Positions 16,882-24,859 of a stretch of DNA of 64,000 nt are shown here, one piece after another. The stretch lies in the NCBI RefSeq assembly GCF_017983445.1, contig NZ_JAGOBJ010000010.1, positions 62,001 through 126,000 of the forward strand, in the 5' to 3' direction. The translations under genes were made by a program, and so were the position numbers. Each line of letters begins with the position of its first letter. Position 1 is the first letter of the stretch. Under the pieces are notes generated by a model. It was not told the DNA's origin and did not search any database. It was given only the letters and a program-made list of their open reading frames with translations. This DNA is from Halomonas sp. GTDB taxonomy: Bacteria > Pseudomonadota > Gammaproteobacteria > Pseudomonadales > Halomonadaceae.

Positions 16882-17953
16882 TGCGGCGCAGGAAATAAAT
16901 CCCCACGGCGGCGCAGGCAAGTGTTGGCACCAGTACCGCCCATACCGGTGAAAAGCCGAAAATCGTTGATGCAGGGGCCAACAAATCCTGGATATATTTA
17001 AACGCAAGCCCGGTAACCACGCCATAAAAGACCCGCGTGCCCGCCGCCACGGTACGCAGCGGACCAAACACAAACGAGGCGGCAATCAAGACCAACGAGC
17101 CCATGGTGAGCGGCATAAGCATCTTTTGCCAGAAGTACAGCAGCGGTTGATCCGCGGTTAGCCCCTGTGCCTGCAGGTAACGCGCATAGGCCCACAGCTC
17201 ACTGGGCGCCTGGCTCTCGACATCACGTAGCAGGCGCTCCAGCTGTACTGGGGTAATATGCGTTTCCCAGAAGGCGCTGGCCTGGCTTCCAGATTCGGTA
17301 TGATCATCGTAAATACGTGTGGTGGTGATATTTTCAAGCCGCCAAGCGCCCTCTTCCCAATGCGCCCGGTCAGCATGCGTGGCTTCGACCAGCTGCCGCT
17401 CATCGAAACGGTAGCGGGTTAAATCAAGCACTACATTATCGGCGCGAATCGCTCCGAACCGATAAACGCTATCGCCTTCAAACTGCCAGCCGCTGCGACT
17501 GGCGGGCTGGGCACTTTCGCCCTGGCGCTGCTCAAGCTGCCACGCTTCAGCAAACTGCTCGGTGCGCGGGCTGACGAACTCGGCGATCAGCAGTACCACG
17601 ACCACCACCAGCAGTACCGGCTTCATCACGCCCCAGACAATACGCGCCAGTGAACGCCCGGAGGCGCGCATGACGGTCAGCTCATTGCTGGACGCCATGC
17701 TGCCCAAACCAATCAGCGCGCCGATAAGGACCGCCACCGGGGCATACTGGTAAAAACGCCACGGCGTGCGCATGAGCAGGTAGAAGAACACATCCAGTGC
17801 GGTGTAATTGCCTTGTACATGGCGAAGATCACCAATGTAGGCAAGCGTGATATCCAGCCCCAACAGCACGATCTGGACAACGATGATCGCTCCCAGTACG
17901 TTGCGGGCGATATACCGATCCAAGCGATCTGCGATTATCAGCACATTCAGCAT
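16874..17953 (-). CDS. lptG: LPS export ABC permease LptG
   Basis: A 359-residue inner-membrane permease of the LptB2FG complex, which extracts lipopolysaccharide from the inner membrane and drives it along the Lpt bridge. It has the YjgP/YjgQ layout: three helices at each end around a large periplasmic domain (about residues 130-260). The motif SSNELTVMRASGRSLARIVW is the coupling region. The ATG overlaps the lptF stop by one base (TAATG), so translation is coupled. Confidence 0.93.
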   Translation of the reverse strand: MLNVLIIADRLDRYIARNVLGAIIVVQIVLLGLDITLAYIGDLRHVQGNYTALDVFFYLLMRTPWRFYQYAPVAVLIGALIGLGSMASSNELTVMRASGRSLARIVWGVMKPVLLVVVVVLLIAEFVSPRTEQFAEAWQLEQRQGESAQPASRSGWQFEGDSVYRFGAIRADNVVLDLTRYRFDERQLVEATHADRAHWEEGAWRLENITTTRIYDDHTESGSQASAFWETHITPVQLERLLRDVESQAPSELWAYARYLQAQGLTADQPLLYFWQKMLMPLTMGSLVLIAASFVFGPLRTVAAGTRVFYGVVTGLAFKYIQDLLAPASTIFGFSPVWAVLVPTLACAAVGIYFLRRNG

Positions 17954-19026
17954 TAACGCATCCCCTTACGCTGTGAGCGCCATAAAAGCAGTAATCCCAA
18001 GCTTAAAAACAGCACATGCACCGGCCAAACGCCGATCACTGGCGTTAACGTGCCGCTACCAATGGCATCCACCGCCGCAAGCAGCAAACTTAGATAGCCG
18101 ACATACAAAAACACTGCAGGCAAGAGCTTAGCAAATCGGCCCTGGCGCGGGTTCACCCGGGAAAGCGGCTGCGCAAGGAGAGCCAGCACGAACACCATGA
18201 ACGGCAGCCCCGCACGCCACTGAAACTGCGCCTGGGCGCGTGGGTTAGGGTCTTGCCAAAGCTCTGCGGTGGTTGCGAACTCAAGTGAATCCAGCTCCTG
18301 GCGGCTACGGCTTAATCCAAGGCGCATCGTATAGCGTTCAAAGGTAAGCCGCTGTGCATCCAGCTGGCCGGGGGCCACGCCATAACGCTCGCCATTTTCC
18401 AGCACCAGAAAGCGGCTGCCTGTTTCAACTCGGGTTTCCTGATGGCCCGACCTCGCCCGGGTGACAAAACTATGCGGACTTTCTGGCCCGGGCAGCTCGT
18501 GCACCAGAACTTCCTGCATTTCAGTGCCGTCGCTACTAAAGTCCGTGATGTAAGCCGTGCGCCCGCCGCCAAAATCCTGAAAGCGCCCTGGAGCCAGTAC
18601 CGAGACATCCAGGCGGCTGCTCTGCTCTTCAAGCGTGGCGGCCGTTTGCAGCGCACCTGCCGGGGTTAGCCACAGGCTGCAAAGAGCGACCAATACCGCA
18701 ACGATGGAGGCAGGCAGCAGCGTTACCCGCAAAAGACGCAGCGGGCTCATGCCGCAGGCCACCATAACGGTAATTTCGCTGTTCATATAAAGCTGCCCAT
18801 AGGCCAGCAGAATACCCAGGAAAAACGCCAGCGGAAGTACCAGTTCCATAAAGCCAGGCAGGTGGAACAGCATCAGACTGCCCAGAATGGTGACCGGAAA
18901 GTCACCCTCCGCCGCATCTGAGAAGTAGCGGATAAAACGACTGCCCATAATGACCAGCAATAGAATACCGGCCACCGCAGACATGGTGAGTAACACTTCG
19001 CGAGTTAAGTACCGAAATAAAATCAA
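17953..19026 (-). CDS. lptF: LPS export ABC permease LptF
   Basis: A 357-residue partner of LptG in the LptB2FG exporter, with the same six-helix and periplasmic-domain layout. The coupling motif NSEITVMVACGMSPLRLLRV is near residue 80. The start is TTG at 19026, preceded by GGAGAGG; its first residues (MILFRYLTREVL) align with other LptF proteins. The gene is divergent from pepA, as in many gammaproteobacteria. Confidence 0.93.
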   Translation of the reverse strand: MILFRYLTREVLLTMSAVAGILLLVIMGSRFIRYFSDAAEGDFPVTILGSLMLFHLPGFMELVLPLAFFLGILLAYGQLYMNSEITVMVACGMSPLRLLRVTLLPASIVAVLVALCSLWLTPAGALQTAATLEEQSSRLDVSVLAPGRFQDFGGGRTAYITDFSSDGTEMQEVLVHELPGPESPHSFVTRARSGHQETRVETGSRFLVLENGERYGVAPGQLDAQRLTFERYTMRLGLSRSRQELDSLEFATTAELWQDPNPRAQAQFQWRAGLPFMVFVLALLAQPLSRVNPRQGRFAKLLPAVFLYVGYLSLLLAAVDAIGSGTLTPVIGVWPVHVLFLSLGLLLLWRSQRKGMR

Positions 19027-19148
19027 CGCCCTCTCCGGCTAATCGTGCAGGATGCCATGCAATGCGCCCATGGCTTGGGTACACTAAACGAACACTCAGT
19101 ACGGGGTATTATCCCGAATCCCTCGATGCTTGTCTTGTTGGAGACGTC

Positions 19149-20669
19149 ATGGAATTTTCCGTTCAGACCGCCAATCCGGCTAAAGCCGAAACGGCTTGTC
19201 TCGTCATCCCCGTTTTTAAAGGTAGCGACTTACTGCCCACGGCCGCCAGATTAGACGACGCCAGCGAGCGTTTAATCGGCCAGTTGCTTGAGCGCGGTGA
19301 TTTTGATCCGACGCTTGGCAACGTGCAGATGATTCCATTTGCACCGGGTCTTGGCGCAGAGCGGCTATTGTTAGTAGGCCTCGGCGAGCGCGAAAAGTGC
19401 CAGGAAGCCGCGTTTTTAAAAGCGCTGGATGCCGCCATGGCAGCACTTACCAAACTGCCGGTGGATGAAGCCAGCATTGCCTTTGACGATGTGCCGCTTG
19501 AAACCCGTGACAGCAACTGGAAAGCCCGTAAAGTACTGGAAGCCGCTGAGCGCGCCATTTACCGCTTCGACCAGTTTAAGTCGCAGCCCGCGCCTTTAGC
19601 GAGCCTTAACGCATTAGCGCTGATAGTAAGTGAATCGGGTAACGCTGAGCTTGCAAGCCAAGGGGCTCGCATTGGTACAGCTATCGGTCAGGGCATCAAC
19701 TACACACGTACGCTGGGCAACTTGCCGGGCAATGTGTGCACGCCGCGCTATCTTGCGGAGCAGGCCGAGGAGCTGGGCCGAACATCCAACGGCGCGCTGG
19801 ACGTCGAGATTCTCGATGAAGACGCACTGGAAGCGCTGGGCGCAGGCTCGCTGCTTTCAGTAGGCCGGGGCAGCAACGAGCCCACCCGCCTGATTGTCAT
19901 GAAGTACAACGGCGCGGCTGAGCGTGAAGAAGCCCCCCACGTTCTGGTAGGCAAAGGAATCACCTTTGATACCGGCGGTATTTCGCTGAAGCCCGGCGAA
20001 GGCATGGACGAAATGAAATTCGACATGTGCGGTGCCGCCAGCGTATTTGGTACCGTTAAGGCGATGCTCTCCATCAAGCCCAAACTTAATCTGGTGTTTA
20101 TCGTTGCCGCGGCCGAGAACATGCCGGACGGTCTGGCCACCAAGCCTGGCGATATCATCAAAACGCTGAAAGGCTTGACGGTTGAAGTGCTCAACACCGA
20201 CGCCGAAGGCCGCCTGGTACTATGCGACGCGCTGACCTATGCCGAGCGCTTCAAACCGGCGAGCGTTGTGGATATTGCCACGCTCACCGGCGCGGTGATT
20301 GTTGGCCTGGGCCATCACGCCACCGGCCTGCTTTCCAATGATGATGACTTGGCACTTGATTTGCTGGAAGCGGGTGAAGCTGCCTGGGATCGCGCCTGGC
20401 ATTTACCCTTGTGGGACGAGTACCAGGAGCAGTTGGAATCCAACTTTGCGGATCTGGCCAACATCGGCGGCCGCCCGGCGGGCACGATTACCGCAGCGTG
20501 TTTCCTGTCGCGCTTTGCCGATCACTTCCCCTGGGCGCATCTGGATATCGCTGGTACCGCCTGGCACTCAGGCAAACAGAAAGGCGCGACAGGCCGCCCG
20601 GTGGGTCTGCTCTCTCAATACCTGCTGGACCGTGAAGCCGAGGCCCAGGTAGAAACCAACGCCAACTAA
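19149..20669 (+). CDS. pepA: Leucyl aminopeptidase PepA
   Basis: A 506-residue M17 metallopeptidase that removes N-terminal residues; in E. coli it also binds DNA at xer sites and the carAB promoter. The signature NTDAEGRLVL and metal ligands in GKGITFDTGGISLKP are intact. ATG 19149 with GGAGA upstream is chosen over the 29-residue longer reading. It is divergent from lptF. A 23-codon ORF with a strong hairpin follows before ilvE. Confidence 0.94.
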   Translation: MEFSVQTANPAKAETACLVIPVFKGSDLLPTAARLDDASERLIGQLLERGDFDPTLGNVQMIPFAPGLGAERLLLVGLGEREKCQEAAFLKALDAAMAALTKLPVDEASIAFDDVPLETRDSNWKARKVLEAAERAIYRFDQFKSQPAPLASLNALALIVSESGNAELASQGARIGTAIGQGINYTRTLGNLPGNVCTPRYLAEQAEELGRTSNGALDVEILDEDALEALGAGSLLSVGRGSNEPTRLIVMKYNGAAEREEAPHVLVGKGITFDTGGISLKPGEGMDEMKFDMCGAASVFGTVKAMLSIKPKLNLVFIVAAAENMPDGLATKPGDIIKTLKGLTVEVLNTDAEGRLVLCDALTYAERFKPASVVDIATLTGAVIVGLGHHATGLLSNDDDLALDLLEAGEAAWDRAWHLPLWDEYQEQLESNFADLANIGGRPAGTITAACFLSRFADHFPWAHLDIAGTAWHSGKQKGATGRPVGLLSQYLLDREAEAQVETNAN

Positions 20670-20722
20670 TCGCACGATTGCGCGCTCAATGGTTGCCTTT
20701 GAGCGCCACAACCGTTAAATCT

Positions 20723-20767
20723 GGAGGTATAGCGTATGCCCTACCGTTCACGGCATGCGCTACCTCT
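20723..20767 (+). promoter_or_regulatory. Hairpin that masks the ribosome-binding site of the small ORF before ilvE
   Basis: The arms 20723-20740 and 20752-20767 form 16 base pairs (two of them G-U) with one 2-base bulge and an 11-base loop. The GGAGGT site and the ATG at 20736 are both within the 5' arm. There is no T-run after it, so it is not a standard terminator. Confidence 0.65.
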
Positions 20768-20807
20768 AACGACACGCTTATATTTGCCCTTCGGGGCCTG
20801 GCTCTAG
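20736..20807 (+). CDS. Putative 23-residue leader peptide before ilvE
   Basis: ATG is preceded at 7 bases by a consensus GGAGGT (20723-20728), the best ribosome-binding site in the vicinity. The 23-residue product has five leucines and four prolines, and ends with TAG 15 bases before the GTG of ilvE. Leucine content could let it sense a branched-chain amino acid, but the codons are scattered rather than clustered. Its start region is buried in a stem. Translation is not proven. Confidence 0.45.
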   Translation: MPYRSRHALPLTTRLYLPFGAWL

Positions 20808-20822
20808 CGGAGAAAACACGCC

Positions 20823-21932
20823 GTGCCCACTAGCTCTACGACTCGTTTTGAAATTCTGCCGTCCAATCAGCCGACGGCCGACAGCATTCGTGACAATATC
20901 CTGACCAACCCAGGGTTTGGCAAGTACTTCACCGACCATATGGTCAATGTCCGCTGGACGGTCGATGCCGACTGGCACGGTCATCAGGTGCGCCCTTACG
21001 GCCCGCTGACCCTCGACCCGGCCGCCTCCGTACTGCATTACGGTCAGGAAATTTTTGAAGGCATCAAAGCCTATCGTCATGCTGACGGTTCGGTCTGGAC
21101 CTTCCGCCCTGAGAAAAACGCCGAGCGTTTCCGTCGCAGCGCCCGCCGTTTGGCCTTGCCGGAGCTAGCGGATGAGGATTTCATCGGCTCCATCAAGGCG
21201 CTGCTGGCCCAGGACCATACTTGGGTGCCCACGCCACAAAGCGATGCCGACGAGTGCAGCCTGTACCTTCGCCCGTTCATGATCGCAACAGAGGCCTTCC
21301 TAGGCGTACGCCCGGCTCACGAAGTGGATTACTACGTGATCGCCTCCCCGGCGGCGTCCTACTTCAAGGGCGGTATCAGCCCGGTGTCCATCTGGCTCTC
21401 CTCGCATTACAAGCGGGCTGCCGCGGGCGGCACCGGCTTTGCCAAGTGTGGTGGCAACTACGCAGCATCACTGGCCGCCCAGAAGGAAGCCGAATCTCAC
21501 GGCTGTGGTCAGGTAGTGTTTCTGGACGCTGCGGAAAGCAAGTGGATCGAAGAGCTGGGCGGTATGAACCTGTTCTTCGTGTTCAAGGATGGCCGCCTGG
21601 TCACCCCTCGCCTGACGGACACCATTTTAGAAGGCGTGACCCGCAACTCGGTGCTCACCCTTGCCAAGGATATGGGCCTGACCCCGGAAGAACGCCCGAT
21701 CAGCATCGACGAATGGCGTGACGGCGCGGCTTCCGGCGAGATTACCGAAGTGTTTGCCTGCGGTACTGCGGCGGTCATCACACCGGTAGGCGAGCTGGTC
21801 ACGGAAAACGAGCGTATTCGCCTGAACGGCGACGGTGGTAACGACGTCGCCATGCGTATTCGCAAGACGCTTCTGGATATCCAGTATGGCCGTAGCGAAG
21901 ACAAACACGGCTGGCTGACCCAGCTGGTGTAA
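20823..21932 (+). CDS. ilvE: Branched-chain amino-acid aminotransferase
   Basis: A 369-residue PLP enzyme of fold type IV that makes valine, leucine and isoleucine from their keto acids with glutamate. The motif FAKCGGNYAAS holds the PLP lysine, as in the longer BCAT group rather than the 309-residue E. coli IlvE. The start is GTG with GGAG ten bases before it. A candidate leader ORF and hairpin precede it. A GC-rich hairpin (21941-21965) follows. Its position between pepA and holC is unusual. Confidence 0.9.
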   Translation: MPTSSTTRFEILPSNQPTADSIRDNILTNPGFGKYFTDHMVNVRWTVDADWHGHQVRPYGPLTLDPAASVLHYGQEIFEGIKAYRHADGSVWTFRPEKNAERFRRSARRLALPELADEDFIGSIKALLAQDHTWVPTPQSDADECSLYLRPFMIATEAFLGVRPAHEVDYYVIASPAASYFKGGISPVSIWLSSHYKRAAAGGTGFAKCGGNYAASLAAQKEAESHGCGQVVFLDAAESKWIEELGGMNLFFVFKDGRLVTPRLTDTILEGVTRNSVLTLAKDMGLTPEERPISIDEWRDGAASGEITEVFACGTAAVITPVGELVTENERIRLNGDGGNDVAMRIRKTLLDIQYGRSEDKHGWLTQLV

Positions 21933-22041
21933 TGTCTTTCCCGCCGCCGCTCGTAATGGCGGCGGTGATGACATTTATTTGGAATGGCTTTGAAGCGCTT
22001 TCAGAGCCTTTTCAGAGAGCTTGGCAAACGCTGGAGCCGCT

Positions 22042-22473
22042 ATGGCGCGCATCGATTTTTATATTCTCCCTGATACCACTCTGGACGCGCGTTTGGCCTT
22101 CGCCTGCAAGCTGGCTGAAACCATTTGGCGCAAAGGCTATCGCCTGCATCTTCACTGCGAAGATAAGGCTCTTGCCGAACAGGCAGACGCCGCCCTGTGG
22201 AATTTTCGTGACGACGCTTACTTGCCCCACGCGCTTGAAGACAGTGAGATGGCTGCCAGCGTGCCGATAACGCTGGGTTGGCAGACACTGCCCACGCCCA
22301 AAGAAGAAACCGCGCTATTAAATCTGCACCCCGATATTCCTGACGGCATTGAGCGCTATACGCGCATCGCCGAAATTATCAATCAGCATCAACACGTCTT
22401 AATAGCCAAGCGCGCCTGCTGGCAGCGCTATAAAGAGCTTGGGCATGAAGTGGTGCCGCATAAGCTCGGCTAA
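22042..22473 (+). CDS. holC: DNA polymerase III subunit chi
   Basis: A 143-residue protein that links the clamp loader (through psi) to SSB on the lagging strand. The opening MARIDFYILPDTTLDARLAF and the FRDDAYLPHAL region match HolC. ATG 22042 has GGAG seven bases upstream. holC lies between pepA and valS in many gammaproteobacteria. Here three other genes have entered that block: ilvE before it, and a YhcG nuclease and an MFS gene after it. Confidence 0.9.
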   Translation: MARIDFYILPDTTLDARLAFACKLAETIWRKGYRLHLHCEDKALAEQADAALWNFRDDAYLPHALEDSEMAASVPITLGWQTLPTPKEETALLNLHPDIPDGIERYTRIAEIINQHQHVLIAKRACWQRYKELGHEVVPHKLG

Positions 22474-22488
22474 CTGGAATCAGCTGTC

Positions 22489-23529
22489 ATGAATGATAAA
22501 CCTACCTCACTGACAACACCGCCAGAGGGTTACACCGACTGGCTGACTGAGCTTAAGGGCCGCATCCATAGCGCCCAGCAGCGGGCGACACAGGCGGTCA
22601 ATCGCGAGCTGGTGTTGCTCTATTGGCAGATTGGACAGGATATTCTTCAGCGCCAGGCCGAACAGGGCTGGGGCGCTAAGGTAATAGACCGACTGGCGCA
22701 TGATTTGCGCACGGCTTTCCCTGACATGAAGGGCTTCTCCGCTCGTAATCTCAAGTACATGCGCTCTTTTGCAAAGGTATGGCCGGACGAAGAGTTTGTG
22801 CAAGAGGTGCTTGCACAATTGCCTTGGTATCACCAGTTAGCATTGTTAGACAAACTGGCCGATACAGAAAGTCGGCGCTGGTACGCAAACCAAGCCATTG
22901 AAAATAGCTGGTCGCGCAATGTGCTGGTGATGCAGATTGAGACCCGTTTGTTGGAACGCCAAGGAGCTGCGGTTACCAACTTTGAGGCCCGTTTACCCAA
23001 ACCACAATCCGATTTAGCGCGAGAATCGTTGAAAGACCCCTACCGTTTTGATTTTCTTGGCCTGTCTGCAGAATCGCAGGAGCGTGAAGTGGAAAAAGCT
23101 TTAGTGCGCCATGTCACAGAGTTCTTGCTGGAACTGAGCGCGGGCTTTGCCTTTGTCGGACGGCAGGTCGTATTGGATGTGGGCGACGAGGAGTTCTTTA
23201 TTGATCTGCTCTTTTACCATCTCAAGCTGCGTTGCTATGTGGTTATTGAACTGAAGACCGGCAAGTTCAAACCCGAACACCTGGGGCAACTGGGCTTTTA
23301 CCTCACGGCGGTTGATCGCAAGCTTAAAGGTGAGCACGATAATCCTAGCATTGGCCTACTGCTGTGCAAAAGCAAGAACAAGGTAGTGGCCGAGTATGCG
23401 TTAAGCGACAAATCCCAGCCAATGGGCATTGCCGAATACAAGCTGCTGGAATCACTGCCTGGCGAACTGCAAACGGGTCTGCCTAGCATCGAGCAGTTAG
23501 AGCATGAGCTGGGCGAGATAAAAGATTAA
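22489..23529 (+). CDS. YhcG-type PDDEXK nuclease domain protein (DUF1016)
   Basis: A 346-residue protein with an N-terminal DUF1016 helical domain (about 15-160) and a C-terminal PD-(D/E)XK nuclease domain. Candidate catalytic residues are D in FIDLLFYH and E, K in VVIELKTGKF (about residues 240-265). YhcG proteins often travel with mobile or restriction-related genes, and their substrate is not settled. It begins 15 bases after holC, so it is probably co-transcribed. Its placement between holC and valS suggests acquisition. Confidence 0.85.
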   Translation: MNDKPTSLTTPPEGYTDWLTELKGRIHSAQQRATQAVNRELVLLYWQIGQDILQRQAEQGWGAKVIDRLAHDLRTAFPDMKGFSARNLKYMRSFAKVWPDEEFVQEVLAQLPWYHQLALLDKLADTESRRWYANQAIENSWSRNVLVMQIETRLLERQGAAVTNFEARLPKPQSDLARESLKDPYRFDFLGLSAESQEREVEKALVRHVTEFLLELSAGFAFVGRQVVLDVGDEEFFIDLLFYHLKLRCYVVIELKTGKFKPEHLGQLGFYLTAVDRKLKGEHDNPSIGLLLCKSKNKVVAEYALSDKSQPMGIAEYKLLESLPGELQTGLPSIEQLEHELGEIKD

Positions 23530-23605
23530 GCGAAGTAGACGAAGCGGTTCGAAACACCTACCTAGCCGTTCAAGACGTTAATAACAACTACTAGCAGAAG
23601 AATTC

Positions 23606-24796
23606 ATGATGCATGCCTCCGTGCTAACCCGCTACCCCCTGGCCGTCATCGTGATCGCCCAGCTGTTTGGTACCTCGTTGTGGTTCAGCGTCAACGGCGT
23701 AGGCCCGGCACTGCAAGCCGCCGTTGGGCTTAGCGAAAGTGATCTGGGGTTGCTAACCATCGCGGTTCAGGGCGGGTTTATCACCGGTACGTTATTAATC
23801 GCCACTACCGGCTTGGCCGATCGCATGCGGGCAAGCCATCTGTTTGCCCTCTCGGCGGTGCTGGGTGCGCTGGTAAATGCGGCGTTTATCGGTGTTGCCG
23901 AAAGCATCACTCTGGCAACAGTGGCGCGCTTTCTTACCGGGCTTTGCCTGGCGGGCATTTACCCACTGGGCATGAAACTGGTGGTGAGCTGGACGCCGGA
24001 TCACGCCGGTGCCGCGCTGGGCTGGCTGGTGGGAATGCTGACATTGGGCATCGCGTCACCTCATTTACTGCGCGGTTTAACGCTGCATCTTCCCTGGCAG
24101 TGGCCGCTGCTGTTGGCATCTTTGCTGGCGTTAGCAGCTGCTTACATGATTTTTCGCCTGGGTGTTGGCCCTCATCTGCCTGCCAAGGTCAGTAACGGCC
24201 GCCCGTGGGCCGGGCTGAACGCCTTCAAGCAGCGCCAGTTTCGTAAAGCTGCCATGGGTTATTTTGGCCATTGCTGGGAGCTTTACGCGTTCTGGGCCTT
24301 GGTGCCCTTTCTGGTAAGCCGCGAGCTTGAACGGCTAAACGCTGCTACAAACCTTCAGCCGTGGCTAAGCTTTGCAGTCATCGCCCTGGGCCTGCCAGGC
24401 TGTGTGTGGGCAGGAAGGTGGAGCCGCAAAGTGGGCAGCGCCCATGTCGCGTTTGTAGCACTGCTTACCTCCGGCATGCTTTGCCTGATTTATCCGCTGG
24501 TAGGCAGTTTTTCGCCCTGGCTATTACTTTCCCTTCTGGGGTTATGGGGGGTTAGCGTGATTGCCGATTCAGCACAGTTTTCGGCTTTAGCATCTGCTCA
24601 CGCACCGCCCGAACGTCTAGGTGCTGCCCTGGCGCTGATGAATGCGGTGGGCTTTGGGTTGACCATCCCCTCGATTGCGTTGGTAACGGCGCTCTGGTCA
24701 AGCCAGGGAGTTGCCGTTATCTGGTGGCTGCTACCGGGGCCGATGCTTGGGCTAATCGCCATGCACGGACTAAATCGTCACACGCCAAGGGCCTGA
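23606..24796 (+). CDS. MFS transporter
   Basis: A 396-residue major facilitator with about twelve hydrophobic segments. The inter-helix motif LADRMRASHLFALSA near residue 70 is the MFS loop 2-3 signature. No substrate can be read; the closest visual fit is small drug/metabolite efflux MFS proteins. ATG at 23606 or 23609 both fit a weak AGAAG site. It lies between the YhcG gene and valS, outside the usual holC-valS order. Confidence 0.85.
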   Translation: MMHASVLTRYPLAVIVIAQLFGTSLWFSVNGVGPALQAAVGLSESDLGLLTIAVQGGFITGTLLIATTGLADRMRASHLFALSAVLGALVNAAFIGVAESITLATVARFLTGLCLAGIYPLGMKLVVSWTPDHAGAALGWLVGMLTLGIASPHLLRGLTLHLPWQWPLLLASLLALAAAYMIFRLGVGPHLPAKVSNGRPWAGLNAFKQRQFRKAAMGYFGHCWELYAFWALVPFLVSRELERLNAATNLQPWLSFAVIALGLPGCVWAGRWSRKVGSAHVAFVALLTSGMLCLIYPLVGSFSPWLLLSLLGLWGVSVIADSAQFSALASAHAPPERLGAALALMNAVGFGLTIPSIALVTALWSSQGVAVIWWLLPGPMLGLIAMHGLNRHTPRA

Positions 24797-24859
24797 CGCC
24801 CTAGCGCTTATCGCGCTATACTTATCGCCATTTTTTTGCAAGCTGTGAGCCGACTCCCC

